From the NCBI GenBank assembly GCA_022606425.2, contig JAHDVF020000867.1, positions 476,713 through 540,712 on the forward strand: a DNA stretch of 64,000 nt. The letters are read 5' to 3'. The position numbers and the translations under genes are program-made. Source of the DNA: Lepidostoma basale. Lineage: Eukaryota > Arthropoda > Insecta > Trichoptera > Lepidostomatidae. This document shows, one piece after another, positions 1-10,949 of this stretch; within the stretch, counting starts at the first letter, position 1, and each line of letters starts with the position of its first letter. The notes beneath the pieces are model-generated. The model was given only the letters and a program-made list of their open reading frames with translations, ran no database searches and was not told the DNA's origin.

Positions 1-540
1 GGCAAGGGGAGCTTTCGCTATGCTTCGCCCTGTATGGCGCTCCGGTATCATTTCGAGAAAGCTCAAGCTCCAAGTATTCAGCAGTAACGTTAAAAGCGTA
101 CTGCTGTACGGATGTGAGACTTGGAAGTCTACCGCAGACGTTATTGGTAAACTCCAGGTGTTTATAAATAGGTGCCTTCGCTCAATATTCAAAATCTATT
201 GGCCCCAAACAGTGTCAAATGCCGTTCTCTGGACCATGGCAGGCGAAAAGCCAATTAGAGAACAAGTCGCTAGGCGCAAATGGCAGTGGATCGGTCACAC
301 TCTGAGACGGAACCCAGCCTGCATCGCTCAGGGCGCACTAGACTGGTCCCCTATGGGGGGAAAGAGAAAGCGAGGCAGACCTAGAGCCACCTGGAGAAGA
401 ACCCTGCAGGACGAGGTTAAGGCAGCAGGCCTCACTTGGGACGATGTTAAGCATCAGGCATGCGATAGAGTCGGGTGGAGAAGATTCCTTGAGGCCCTAT
501 GCACCACGGAGGTGTGACAGGACAAAAAGAAGAAGAAGAT
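1..540 (+). mobile_element. non-LTR retrotransposon, C-terminal fragment and 3' tail
   Basis: An open frame from 20 to 517 (165 residues) encodes only the part of a non-LTR polymerase that lies after the reverse-transcriptase core. Visible marks are LLYGCETW (the post-RT thumb signature), WQWIGHTLRR, and the basic GKRKRGRPRATWRRTL stretch followed by a W-D...A.DR..WR.F ending, a layout seen at the C-terminus of RTE/CR1-type elements. A GA-rich tail (AAAAAGAAGAAGAAGA) follows the stop and is probably the 3' end. No endonuclease or RT catalytic motifs are inside the window, so the element is either 5'-truncated or continues to the left. It is not a host gene. Confidence 0.85.
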
Positions 541-724
541 TATGTGTCTTTTCTAAACCTGTAATTATGATTTTTTTGTTTGTATACTAGACGAGTCCTA
601 AACCACTCTTCTTCACAAACATTTTGGTGATGTTAAAATTTGCGCACGATACCTCCGTTGAAACAGTTCACTGGTGATTGAATAAAAAACTAAGTTAATA
701 AATAGTGTATTTCATTTATAAAGA

Positions 725-1168
725 TCATTCCTCTGAAAACTTAATTTTTTTGTTGGGAGGTCCACCAAGCAATTCTTTGTTGTTGGGGTCCCACAGGCCG
801 CTACGGATAAATCTCTTGGCGGCGTCAACGTCCAGAGAGGGCCTCTTCTTGCGGTCAACCAGTTCGTCTCTCTTCTGCATCACCTGCCGAATCCTCGCCA
901 ATTGAACTTTCACCGGATGAGTGGTAGGGTCCGTCCCGCGCAGGCGTAACTGGATCCAGCACAAAGAGTTGAGAGCATAAACTATGAATAATTTATAATT
1001 TATTCGATCCTCAATGCTCATGGTTTCGACTGCCGTTTTGTTTCCTTCCGTCAGCTGAATATGTTTTTGAATGCTTATAATAAGATTGTTAAGTTCGACT
1101 GCTTTCTTTTTAAAATCTGTGTCTGACGATATATTTCCGAGTTCAAGTTTTTCTATTAAAGTCATCAT
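725..1168 (-). CDS. C1D: C1D nuclear nucleic-acid-binding protein (Rrp47/Lrp1-type exosome cofactor)
   Basis: A single-exon frame of 147 residues, counted from the first ATG at 1168; the open frame extends six codons further upstream but has no earlier ATG. The Sas10/Utp3/C1D domain is recognisable: an N-terminal helical region, then the family core LFIVYALNSLCWIQLRLRG..P..HPVKVQLARIRQVM at about residues 66-105, then D..AAKRF(I/V)..GLW at about 120-132. The tail is lysine-rich (NKKIKF), as expected for an RNA-binding C-terminus. In other animals C1D binds Rrp6/EXOSC10 and MTR4 and supports 5.8S rRNA maturation in the nucleolus. Length matches the human protein (141 residues). The neighbours are transposable elements, so context adds nothing. 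No intron or damage is visible. Confidence 0.93.
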   Translation of the reverse strand: MMTLIEKLELGNISSDTDFKKKAVELNNLIISIQKHIQLTEGNKTAVETMSIEDRINYKLFIVYALNSLCWIQLRLRGTDPTTHPVKVQLARIRQVMQKRDELVDRKKRPSLDVDAAKRFIRSGLWDPNNKELLGGPPNKKIKFSEE

Positions 1169-1359
1169 AGCGTGTTGATAAAACAAGTTTGCAAACTGAT
1201 TTCGTGCTTAGTTAAAAGTAGGATATTATGGAACTATAGTTTAAAATTAAAATAAAAACTAAATATGTACCGAGTACTAAGACACATCAAAATATAACAA
1301 ACAACAAATTTGGTTAAAATTGTTATTGACAGCCGGAAACCTCTGCACGTTTTTTAAAC
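1169..1359. promoter_or_regulatory. upstream region of C1D
   Basis: About 190 bp of AT-rich DNA separates the C1D start from the left end of the large TIR element. It must hold the C1D core promoter if that promoter is short. No convincing TATA box or initiator was singled out. Confidence 0.3.
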
Positions 1360-2230
1360 TATGGTTTACAATGCCGTCTTGAAAGTATTTACCAGGCCGT
1401 AATCACATAGATAATATTTGCAACATGGAGCTATTGTAGGCCGTTAGTATGTGTCTCGTGCTGTGATCTCGTATTTTATTTCGATTATAAATGTGAAATA
1501 AATATAAAATACGACTAATATCGTATTATTATTCGTTATATACGTGTTACAAATATTTTAATATACTACATTTGTGTTTCCGCAGTGCCGGTATGTCAAT
1601 TTTACTTTCTCCTCGTGCCGGGCCATTTGTAAAGTATTTATATTCATTTTCTTCACTGTGTTTGCTTTATTAAAGTACTAAATTTAGTTAAGTAATATAT
1701 TGAACACACATTGAATTGTATAATATATTTTGTGTACAACTTTGGTATGTAAAATGTTCAAAATAATCTTTCGATATAACCTCAAAATTCATTGATATAG
1801 CTATGTTTCATGGTAGTTATACTAGCTGAGATTGCACTGAACAAATTTTACATGGCAGAAAATACGTTTTCTCTCTGAAGGCTTGTTTGATCTTAGTTAA
1901 GTTTAATTTTAATTAGTGATAAGACTATGAAAAACAATAATAGTGGATAGGAAAAACAATAATAGTGTAAGTGACAATTTTCGTGAGTGGCAACACTTTG
2001 GGGGGCGTGATCTCAACCCCCTACCCTGCAATTTTTTGAACTCCGGAGAGCTCTCGAACGAAAAGTCAGTCACCGGCCTTCGGTGGAAAGAACATCTCTG
2101 CCCGGCCGAACGCGCGCCGGGGAGATAATCTGAAAAGATCGCGAAAGTGAGATACCGGACATCGGTGGAGACAATCTGAAGAAAAGTTCGCGATATCGCC
2201 GGCTGGTGCCAGTAACCATGGCGCCAGCCT

Positions 2231-2515
2231 ATCATCATAGGAGTTAGGAGTTAGGAATACAGCAATCTGAGAAATCTGCGAGGTCGAAGATGTGGTCAGA
2301 TGAGGACGTCAAAGACGGCGATACTGGCATCAACACGTAGAAAGGATGATCTCAAATAGGATACCACACATAGCACTCCATGGAACGCCAAACGGACAAC
2401 GCCGACCAGGAAGACCCCCGAAACGGTGGAAAGAAAGCTGGAGTTCATCGTCTCAAGAGGACCCGCCTGAGACTCCTGAGTCTACCAAAAGTGAAGAAGA
2501 AGAAGAAGACTTATG
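2231..2515 (+). mobile_element. non-LTR (RTE-like) 3' tail relic inside TIR copy A
   Basis: Decayed coding for the C-terminal R(R)RYW..HV.RM..-RPGRPPKRWKESW motif can be read around 2300-2440, followed by a GAAGAAGAAGAAGA tail near 2495-2515. The same motif order ends the element at 11424-14286, so this is a 5'-truncated relative. It interrupts the TIR element. Confidence 0.7.
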
Positions 2516-2850
2516 AACTAAAGAGGACTTACATGCTATTCGTTGGCCAATGACTTAAAACTAATCCATCACTGAAACAGCACTAACGGCGAAGACCGAT
2601 GATCTGCGAAGTCGGCGTGACGGCGAGCTAGCCGGCACGTGGCGTCCGCACCACGAGGGACGTTTGAGGCGGACGATGGGGAAGAGCGTGGAAGCGAGAG
2701 GCGGTCTGGTCTCCTTCGCTGAGACAGCCGTGGCCAGCATCAGGCCCCAATGGTAATAAACTGACGCAGCCGGCATCATGCGGCACGTCTCCGAAGTCCG
2801 GTATCTCACTCTATACGGCGCGTAAATCGCGAACTTTTTTCAGATTATAA

Positions 2851-2883
2851 CATCTCTCCCCGGCCGAACGCCGGGGAGAGATG
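2851..2883. repeat. GC-rich perfect hairpin within the TIR family
   Basis: CATCTCTCCCCGGC and its exact inverse are separated by CGAAC: 14-bp arms with a 5-base loop. Variants of the same hairpin recur in other copies near 2095-2135, 34855-34885, 34972-35015, 43200-43290 and 45925-45955, usually next to a TCGCGAACTTTT-type word. The recurrence suggests a retained structural module, not chance. Confidence 0.75.
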
Positions 2884-4575
2884 TTACATGTTCCTTCCAC
2901 CGAAGGCCGGTGACTGAATAACTGCTGTCCGGAACTCTCGAGCCCGGAGTAGCAAATCCGCAGGGTGGGGGGTTGTTGTGAAGTGTTGCCCCAAAGTGTT
3001 GCCGCTCGGCATATCCGGCTGGCAGTACTTAACTTAATTGCGATACCGGGGCAGAACGCTATTTTTTTCAATCACTAAATTGTCACTACGCCTCTTTAAA
3101 CACTATTATTGCATTTAAATTGTTGATATAACCATGTTTCATGGCATACTGGGTGAGATTGCACTAGACAAATTTTACATGGCCGAAAATACGTTTTCTC
3201 TCTGGAGGCTTGTTTGATCTTAGTTAAGTTTAATTTTAATTTAGTGATAAGACTATGAAAAACAATAATAGTGGGTAGGAAAAACAATAATAGTGTTTAA
3301 AGAAGTGAAGTGACAATTTTTCGTGAGTAGCAGCACCTTGGAGAGGGGGGGGATGACCTAACCCCCCACCCTGCGGATCGGAACTCAGAGAGCCACATGT
3401 AGCGACACAGGATAGTTGGAAATCAGACTCCGGAGGTAGCGGACGGGCCGCTCCCGGCGCCCCACTGGTCGCCGGCGTTCGCGCCGGCCATGGGCGTTCC
3501 CGCCATTTTGACCACGCCGGGGCCGGGCGAAACGCTTCTCAAGAGCCGGAGACCAGACCGGCTCTCGCTTCCACACTCTTCCCCCATCGTCCGCCTCGCA
3601 CATCCCTCGTGGTGCGGACGGAGGAGGATGTCAAGCCGCCTGACACGGTCCGTCACCGTCCACATTGACACCATCAGCAGCTAGGTGCCGGCTGCCTCAG
3701 ATCCAGCCAGCCTCCACGTCGCTCTTCGCCGTCGTCTGCCTCGCCCGATCCCCGCGGCGGAGGCCAGGTCGGCTCCAGCGTCCACAGCTCTCCCCCATCG
3801 TCCGCCTCGCACGTTCCTCGTACGCGGACGGATGAACGCAGCTCTAACTCGGCGCTGCTGTCCCGAGGATAACATTACGCAGTTAGTTCTAAGTCGTTAA
3901 CCAACGAATAGCATGTAAGTACTCTTTAGTTCATAAGTAATCTTGTTTCTTTATTTTGTGTCATTAAATGTATTTATAAATAGTAAATATTGTTTTCAAT
4001 CTCATATCACTATACATCCCGGAGCATCTCAGAGATCACATACTGATGTTCCATTAGCGAATAAACACTGGGCAACACGTTGTGAGGAGTTGCTTCGAGA
4101 TCGGGAGTGAGATACGAGTAATTCTTCATTCTTCACCCCGTGACAGCGAAATACACCTAACATTGTCTTATCACTAATTAAAATTAAACATAACTAAGAT
4201 CAAACAAGCCTCCAGAGAGAAAACGTATTTTCTGCCATGTAAAAATTGCTCACCTAGTATTCCATGAAACATGGCTATATCATGTTTATTAATTGTTTCG
4301 AAAAATTCGCGATATTTTTACCAAAATTGTCTGACATTTGACAGCTGTCAGATAGATGGACCCAGAGTTATAAACATAACATTGCGGCTTGATAACATAG
4401 ATTCGAGACGGCATTGTATGGTTTAGTTTAGCCATAAAAAAAATCCAGAATTTCAAACATTGTCTATGAGCCATTGTAAATGTCATAAATGACAGTTTAT
4501 TTCATGGTTAGCCGTCTGCCGTCAGCTTGTTTACAAGTGAAAATTGCAGCATGTAGTTTTAATACAGATGGGATA

Positions 4576-5529
4576 ATGTTAGTATACGTAAAATTTTCTA
4601 AATATTTGATTTATTCTTTTTTTATTCTATTAGCAGTTTTATCATTCCATTCTGGGAGATTCGCATCTCATTATGAATACATCAAACAAGAAAATCTTTG
4701 GCAAGACCTTGCTAAAGAAATTTCCAAAAATTTGACATTTCGTAATTTAGCATCGTGCGAATACTCGTCGATACTTAATGACGATACCGCTATAAACGTG
4801 AGGTCTCTAAGTGACGTCACTTTGGACTCGGGTAGCTTGCGGGCTGGCGGCGAGTTTGTACCTGCGAGCTGTAAGCCCTCTTTTAGCACGGCCATAATTG
4901 TGCCGTACCGCGACAGGGATCATCAGCTCAAGGACTTCCTGACCTTCATCCACGCCTTTCTGGGCCGCCAGAACATCCACTACCGCATCTATGTGGTGGA
5001 GCAGGAGGATGGTAAACCTTTCAACCGTGCCAAGCTCCTCAACATCGGTTCTGCCGCAGCCATCCAGCACGGTTTCCCCTGCCTAGTCCTACACGACGTG
5101 GATCTGCTGCCTCTGCAGCCGCGCAATCTCTACGCCTGCACCAAGGCACCCCGACACATGTCTGCCAGCATCGACAAGTTCCGTTTCAACCTGCCCTATA
5201 AGGAACTATTTGGAGGTGCCGTGGCGCTGCTCTCCGAGCAGTTTGTGGCGGCCAACGGAATGAGCAACCTGTACTACGGCTGGGGCGGGGAGGACGACGA
5301 CCTGTATCGACGCCTGCGGGAGATCTCGCTGGCGCCAGTGCGGCTGGAGCCCTCCGTGAGTGTGTACACCATGCTGCGCCACCGCAGCCAGCCACCCAGC
5401 CTACAGCGGGGGGCCCTCCTGGCCCAGGCCTCGGAGAGATACGCCGTCGATGGTTTAAATTCTTTAACTTTTACTGAAAAGGCTACTAAGCTTCATCCCT
5501 TGTTCACGCATATTCTTGTACAGCTCTGA
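4576..5529 (+). CDS. beta-1,4-N-acetylgalactosaminyltransferase-like (GT7 family), intronless
   Basis: A type II Golgi glycosyltransferase. The frame opens at 4489 (346 residues), but the in-frame ATG at 4576 gives MLVYVKFSK followed at once by a hydrophobic anchor (YLIYSFFILLAVLSF), the normal GT7 layout, so 317 residues is preferred. Domain marks in order: IIVPYRDRDHQL; FNRAKLLNIG; the metal-binding DVD in LHDVDLLP; FNLPYKELFGG; GWGGEDDDLYRRL; and MLRH, carrying the second metal ligand. All catalytic residues appear intact. The residue matching Tyr289 of bovine beta4GalT1 (just before FGG) is Leu here; in that enzyme Tyr289Leu opens the site to UDP-GalNAc, so GalNAc transfer is the likelier activity (inference). 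The TIR element ends only 63-150 bp upstream. The middle of the gene is strikingly more GC-rich than both ends. Confidence 0.9.
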   Translation: MLVYVKFSKYLIYSFFILLAVLSFHSGRFASHYEYIKQENLWQDLAKEISKNLTFRNLASCEYSSILNDDTAINVRSLSDVTLDSGSLRAGGEFVPASCKPSFSTAIIVPYRDRDHQLKDFLTFIHAFLGRQNIHYRIYVVEQEDGKPFNRAKLLNIGSAAAIQHGFPCLVLHDVDLLPLQPRNLYACTKAPRHMSASIDKFRFNLPYKELFGGAVALLSEQFVAANGMSNLYYGWGGEDDDLYRRLREISLAPVRLEPSVSVYTMLRHRSQPPSLQRGALLAQASERYAVDGLNSLTFTEKATKLHPLFTHILVQL

Positions 5530-6455
5530 GTGGAGTTTTTCCTCCTCTCTTATTCTGGAGATATTTTAATTTCCATTAATACCATGTACCACCCTTGCTC
5601 CACAGAATGAACTTTATTTTATTTATTGGTAGGTGCATATACCTTGATATAATGGTGTTTCATTAGTATACCCAACAAGTGTCGGAGAAGAGAAGGAATG
5701 AAACATATGTAGTAACTTTTGCACACCTCTCTACTAGATTTCCTCATTTTCTAAAAATGTTTTTGGTATTCGGTCACATAATAATACAAGAGATAATAAT
5801 ATATGCCTTAAATTTAATGCGCTCGAATAATTTACTCACATCTTTGTATTTAGAAAAACTTTACTCTCATCTGTAGTACTCGTATATAGTTGCAGTATTG
5901 GAGGGTTTTGCTTTTAACCGGAAATTTTAGATTTCCCAAGCTAAATTCCTGGCTTATTTCCTCTGATCATTATGAATGCCTTTGTTATTTGTGTCTTATG
6001 TTTAAACTCAATCTTTCCCGCTGTGCTACGTTGGCACCTCTTCTTCCAAATAGAACTTCCATAGATTAAAAGTGCAGGGCCAAGGCTGCTCAAACAAAGT
6101 GGGGGTGTGAGGAGTGTTGCAGTCATTTCCCAAGTTGGTATATCACAGTTGTTACATACATGTTTTGCAAAATTGGCATTGATTACAACATTTAGATATT
6201 AGGTACAAGTGCCCTTTATAAATAAATTTGTAGATAATTAATATAGATAATTATGTAGGTAAATTAAAAATTGAAGTTTTATCAATTCAATCCCTGGTCG
6301 CCTTTTGAAGCTTAAAACTGCGAACTCTCATCACTCAGGCTTGTACTAATGTTGTTTATCCAAGACAATAATTTGTCAAGCTGTGTGGCTGCTAAATGAG
6401 ATACGGGAATGATCAGAAGATTAATTGTGTAGATTTTCAGGGTTGGTAGCAATAT
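5530..6455. other. AT-rich interval with a possible non-LTR relic on the minus strand
   Basis: The 3' region of the glycosyltransferase gene. From 6126 down to 5941 on the minus strand a short frame with SLGPALLIYGSSIWKKRC resembles the post-RT region of jockey/R1-type polymerases, so a small decayed fragment is possible. Nothing else is recognised. Confidence 0.35.
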
Positions 6456-7582
6456 GTGTTTTGGCTTGGGAAAATCCGAGTAGCTCGTCTTTCTGGACCG
6501 ACGTTTCAGAGATTTTTGCAGTCTTCATCTTCAGGTCCAGTAGCTACTGCTGAGGAAATTAAGAAAAGCGAAACCGCCACTTCATATAAGAAACTTGCTG
6601 CTCTTGGCAAACTGTGCAATGATGAGAAATTAGTAATTCTCCCAGCAGATGAATATGTTGACAAGATGCGCACTCTACTTGACACTTCAACGTACAAGAG
6701 GCTCAAACGTAACCCAACTCAAAAGATCGATAGGAAGACACGCGAACTGATCGTTTAGATAGTTTGCACTGTTCCCAGTGCAAACTATTTGTGCAGGCAG
6801 CAAGAATACAATCGGTTCGCCCACTTATAATCTTGTCCATCATTTATCCTCTCTGTTCCAGTCCCACATCGGGAATCCTCACACTTCATCGAGCTGCTAA
6901 AAGAAATTAATGTTGATAGCAATGAAATTCTAGTCAGTTTCGATGTGGAGTATCTGTTTACGAATGTACCGTTGAAGGACTCGCTATCAATGATTGCGGA
7001 GATCTATGATGACAATATATGCGAGCTTTTCGAACATGTCCTAAAAAGCGGTTACTTCTTTATTGGGGAAATTTATGAACAGGCGTAACAATTTGGCATT
7101 GGTTCTCTGCTGTCTCCTGTAATAGCAAATTTCTTTGCATGGACATGGCGTCCCTAACTCCAAAAGTGTGGCTCAGATATGTAGATGGCCAACGGCAAGA
7201 GTGAGTTGGATGTATTTCTGAGGAGGGAGAAGGATGGGAAGCTGGGGCCAGTGTCTATAGGAAACCAACAAATACACACAGATACCTACACGCTAACTCC
7301 AATCATCCCGCAGCACAGAAGAGGGGCTTAATTAATAAGTTGGTGACAAGAGCTATCCGCATTAGCGAGGAGTCCTCCGTGAAGGATGAATTTGCAAACC
7401 CTGACGGAGGCTATGCAATGCAATGGATATGCCAGTCGTGATATCCAACTTATTACAAAAACAGCATAGGCTCCACGCGGAGACAAAGAAGAAGTATCTC
7501 TGAAGTCCTTGGCTTTTTTCATTGTATAAAAGGAGTCACTGATAAAATAGCAAAGGTCCTGCGAAAACACCAAATAAAAACC

Positions 7583-7987
7583 GTGTATAGCGCAACTTCA
7601 AAGGTCGAATGTCTAATCAGGTCGGTTAAAGACAAAGACCAACTGAACACAGACGGGGTCTATAAATTTGATTGCCTAGGCTGCGAAAAAGTTTGTACGG
7701 GACAAACGGCCTGTACGATTGCAAAGCGAGTTAGTAAACATGAAAGTGCTTGCAAATTGGGCTATCCTGGCAAATCTGTTCTTGCCGAGCACCTCGTGGA
7801 CAATGGTCACCATTTTAATTTTGAGCCCTCGATACTAGATAGACCGAGGGGCCATCGGGCACGTCTTATCATCGATATTCACCAACACTCGGATAACATT
7901 AGTAGAGATGACTGCCTTCGTCTTAAACCAGCGTGGTATCCTGTGCTACAAGGGATAAAACCTACCTGCGCGCCACCCATGAGCTAA
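7583..7987 (+). pseudogene. GIY-YIG endonuclease domain of the Penelope-like element
   Basis: A 134-residue open frame with GVYKFDCLGCEKVCTGQT (GIY-YIG-like first strand), then IAKRVSKHESA, and SVLAEHLVDNGHHFNF, which is the usual end of this nuclease in Penelope polyproteins. The second motif reads VCTGQT where YIGQT is usual, so the catalytic tyrosine is lost and the nuclease is probably dead. Upstream RT sequence is broken by stops, so this is a fragment and not a gene. Confidence 0.8.
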
Positions 7988-8227
7988 GCATCACGGTCTG
8001 AGAGCGACATACCGCCGTTCGTGTGCTAACTAACTCGGATAACACGGCATCTATCTCACTCCCGCCCTGCTGGCGTCGCGCCGCAGATATACACATAATT
8101 ATCGCAGACCGAGAGTGACGCATCGCTGTGTGTTAACTAGCTCAGAGAGCATAGCGCGCAATTAACTCGGAGACGTCCCATTCTCACATTGGCACGGCAC
8201 AGCATAGAAGGAGTTAAACATACATTA

Positions 8228-8296
8228 CCCACCAAACATTTATAACCACCCTGAAGATGGAGACTGCAATGATCTCCAAAATGTTGGTCCAGAAAG
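8228..8296 (+). ncRNA. hammerhead-ribozyme-like core in the Penelope terminus
   Basis: The order is CTGAAGA (CUGANGA box, 8251-8257), a stem TGGAGA...TCTCCA, then AAAATG where an active core needs GAAAC, then TTGGTC. The preceding ACCAAACATT can pair with AATGTTGGT. Penelope-like elements are known to carry hammerhead motifs. The changed GAAA box makes this copy probably inactive. An inverted relative lies at about 6490-6535 and another on the minus strand near 20275-20320. Confidence 0.45.
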
Positions 8297-8779
8297 ACGA
8301 GCTACACTGATTTTCCCAAGATAGATCCCAAAATACACATTAGAAGATTAGATCAGAGTTATTATGTTGATTCAGATAAACTATTAGTATAATAGTTAGA
8401 TGTGTTTGTTTGCAATATAGGTGAAACATGCTAAAATTAATTTTAGAATTTATGTAAAATTAAACCGTCCATACGAAGGAGTGAATCATTTGATTTAATG
8501 TTATGTCCGTGATATGTGCACTGGAATCTTTGTATAGTATGTGATCCTCCCATGAACCTCGGTTAGTTAGTTAGTTAGTCAAATATGTATTATTTGCCTA
8601 TTATATATTTTATGGAATGGATTAAACGTCGAAGAATTTTTGAAGGGCAGATATAATGATTTAAAAATTTATTCCATAGTGTACTTCTAATATGTATCAA
8701 CTCATTGTAGTTGTTTCATGGAAAATTCGACAGTTATTTGCGTTATATAAATATTTTATTAAATTATTATAGAATATAG

Positions 8780-9150
8780 AGAAAGATTCAACATGAAAAT
8801 CTCCATAGGAAAGACAAAGAGTATTTAAGGAGAGCAAAATACGAATCTACAAGACATGTGTACGTCCTATAATGACATGGAATAGAAATGAGAGATGACA
8901 CCATCAGAACAAAAAGTCTCGTAAGAACCACAAAAATGAAAGGGAAGACTGAGAAGACGCTACCGGAGAGATCATGTGGAAAGAGCATGTTGTGAAAAGT
9001 GATAAATATAGCCACAAATAATGTACCAACAGGAAATGACCTCCAGGAAGACCACCCAAAAGATGGAGAGACAGTTGAACATCTACATCCCAGGAACAGG
9101 CTACGAGAAATAACAGGACGCAGTCCTAAATAAAGCGTAAGAAGAAGAAG
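8780..9150 (+). mobile_element. non-LTR (RTE-like) 3' tail relic
   Basis: Broken frames give I.IYKTCVRPIMTW, a RTKSLVRTTKM-like stretch, and PPGRPPKRWRDS, matching the C-terminal end of the element at 11424-14286, followed by AAGAAGAAGAAGAAG near 9130-9154. It is 5'-truncated and multiply frameshifted. Confidence 0.7.
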
Positions 9151-9154
9151 AAGA

Positions 9155-10949
9155 AGTTATAGACTATTCTGTCAATACAGTTGCCACCTTTCTATCATTG
9201 GAGTGATTCCAAGTATTTGAGCTTTGCTTGTGAAAATACGAATGAAGTGATTTTTGACACCCCCTTTTGAAATAAATGTTCGTAAGAGGGTGGCAGATCT
9301 GGCAAATAGTGTGTAGTTTGGTTAAACAAATATATTAATTTTGTCACCATCATCATGGTCAACTGAGCATCCAGAACGTTCATACCTTTTTTGTAATAAA
9401 TAATGCATTGAAATATGCATTTAGTTGTATTCCACTTAATTTTTAGTTTTGACGGGTTGCCATCTTCTGGTGAAGTGTTTTACCAGAAGATGGCAGCGAG
9501 CTAAGAAAGAGAAAATAAAAATCAATTGGAGTAAAACTAAACACATATTATAACAGATTTTTAAAAATTTCAATGTAATCAAATGTGCTTCTCTCAAATG
9601 TATTAAATAATTTTTCTGTAATTGCCTTTATGTACTTGGTATTGGGCAATAAAAGTTCAAAAATTTTCAAAATGCTTTATTATTACACTTTTCACTGGCA
9701 ATGTTTTGGGTGATTTTCATTCTTCTTTGATGTAAGGTCTACTGGCGTGAAGGCGTCTAAGGAGCAAATGTGTCTAATGCAACTGTACTGTAGAACAATT
9801 GTAATAATGGTGTCATATATTCTTTTTAATCATAAACTACATAAACAATTCCTAAAATGAATACTTGCGTGTTCAATAGATGGCTGTACCAAATTTTAGT
9901 TTTTTACGTTGATTAGGGATGCTACATATGTGACACAGGTATAATTTCAAATGTAAAACATTGGAGACTTGTACACGTACAAGACTTGGTGTACTTGTAC
10001 AGTTGGTGATTATGTAGTCAAATACTTTGTAAGATAATCAAATGATTTAACTGAAATCTGTTGATGGAAGTTTATTTTAAATAAAACAATGTTTTTATAA
10101 CTACTTCCACATTTGTCTTTATTTCGATAGCGACCGGTTTCGCCAGGCTCGCTGGTATCGACTTGTTTATTAATTTTACTAGTTATTCTCATCTGTACTG
10201 AGCAGATATTAAACCCATAAACTAGAAACCATATTTTATTAATATATAATTGAAAATAAATGATGTCGTAACAGCTTATTACATATTATTAAATTGTTTA
10301 TTCTTTTATTAAATGTTGAATCAAGATTTTTTTTTTTAATAAACGCTTTTGCCCCGTATACGAGGCAATTGGAAATTAGCCAAGTATTTATTTAGTCTAA
10401 CCGATCCTATTGCATTAAGTCCTTAATGACTTTATTGTGAGGAAATAATTAAATTACTGTAATATCAAATATATTATAAATGGTGTCAAACATAAAGAGG
10501 CTACTGGGTAAAACTGTAAAATAATTGAATGTAGTTCAAACATCACCCTAAAGATGCCACCCGTGGTACATATAAGAGGTATGTCACAATAAGCAGTTTA
10601 TTATTTGTTTTGTGTTTAAACCACATAACCAGTCTTCAATTGTTAAAGAAAATGAATTGTATTACAAATGACAATATGGCTTATAATAAATTTGGCTGGT
10701 CAAAATTACTTTCTCAACTCAATAAGAATTTTGATGTAACCATTTTTATCAATGATTTGCAGATTATCTATTCTCTTACCTCTTCTTTTATGTGGCGAGA
10801 CTCTTGGCCTTAGTCACCAATGGCTTAATGTTCAAGCAAACTGAATGATGCTTCATTATAGTGAGAAGTAAATATTGATTTACTCTAAAAATAAGTTTTA
10901 TTTATTGTTTTTTGAACAATGATGTAAAACTCCATATTAAATAATTAAT
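9155..10949. other. non-coding AT-rich interval
   Basis: No gene is supported. Short inverted words flank 9430-9500 (CCATCTTCTGGT and ACCAGAAGATGG). A motif at 10125-10160 (GCGACCGGTTTCGCCAGGCTCGC) belongs to the hairpin family also seen at 29755-29790. The rest shows nothing clear. Confidence 0.4.

Larger units (their letters stand above)
1360..4425 (+). mobile_element. CAATGCCGTC-family TIR transposon, copy A, with 9-bp target duplication
   Basis: The left end reads CAATGCCGTCTTGAAAG from 1369 and the right end is its inverse, TTCGAGACGGCATTG, ending at 4416. Both ends are flanked by the same 9 bp, TATGGTTTA (1360-1368 and 4417-4425), which fixes the boundaries. No coding frame of note lies inside, so the copy is non-autonomous. 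It is mosaic: a module resembling 45610-45810 occurs forward at about 1795-2000 and 3110-3330 and inverted at 4150-4285, and a retroelement tail sits at 2231-2515. A nested insertion or rearranged duplication explains the 3 kb length compared with 1.55 kb for the copy at 45206. A 9-bp duplication is typical of Mutator-like elements, but the TIR is not one I recognise, so the superfamily is open. Confidence 0.85.
6456..8330 (+). mobile_element. decayed Penelope-like retroelement with inverted terminal copies
   Basis: Three blocks lie in element order. 6456-6758 encodes the N-terminal region with LVILPADEYVDKMRTLL and TYKRLKRNPTQKI. About 6850-7080 holds the RT start (SFDVE.LFTNVPLKDSL). 7583-7987 encodes a GIY-YIG endonuclease. 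Stops, frameshifts and deletions separate them, and the RT catalytic part is largely lost. The first 75 bp (about 6460-6535) is an inverted copy of 8240-8320, each with the CTTGGGAAAATC...GCTCGTCTTTCTGGACC block. Inverted or partial terminal duplications are characteristic of Penelope elements. Inactive. Confidence 0.85.

Noticed and set aside
3385..3900. Several overlapping open frames on both strands in the GC-rich part of TIR copy A
   Set aside because: They lie in a GC-rich non-coding module, overlap each other in opposite directions, have no domain, and are not conserved in the other copies.
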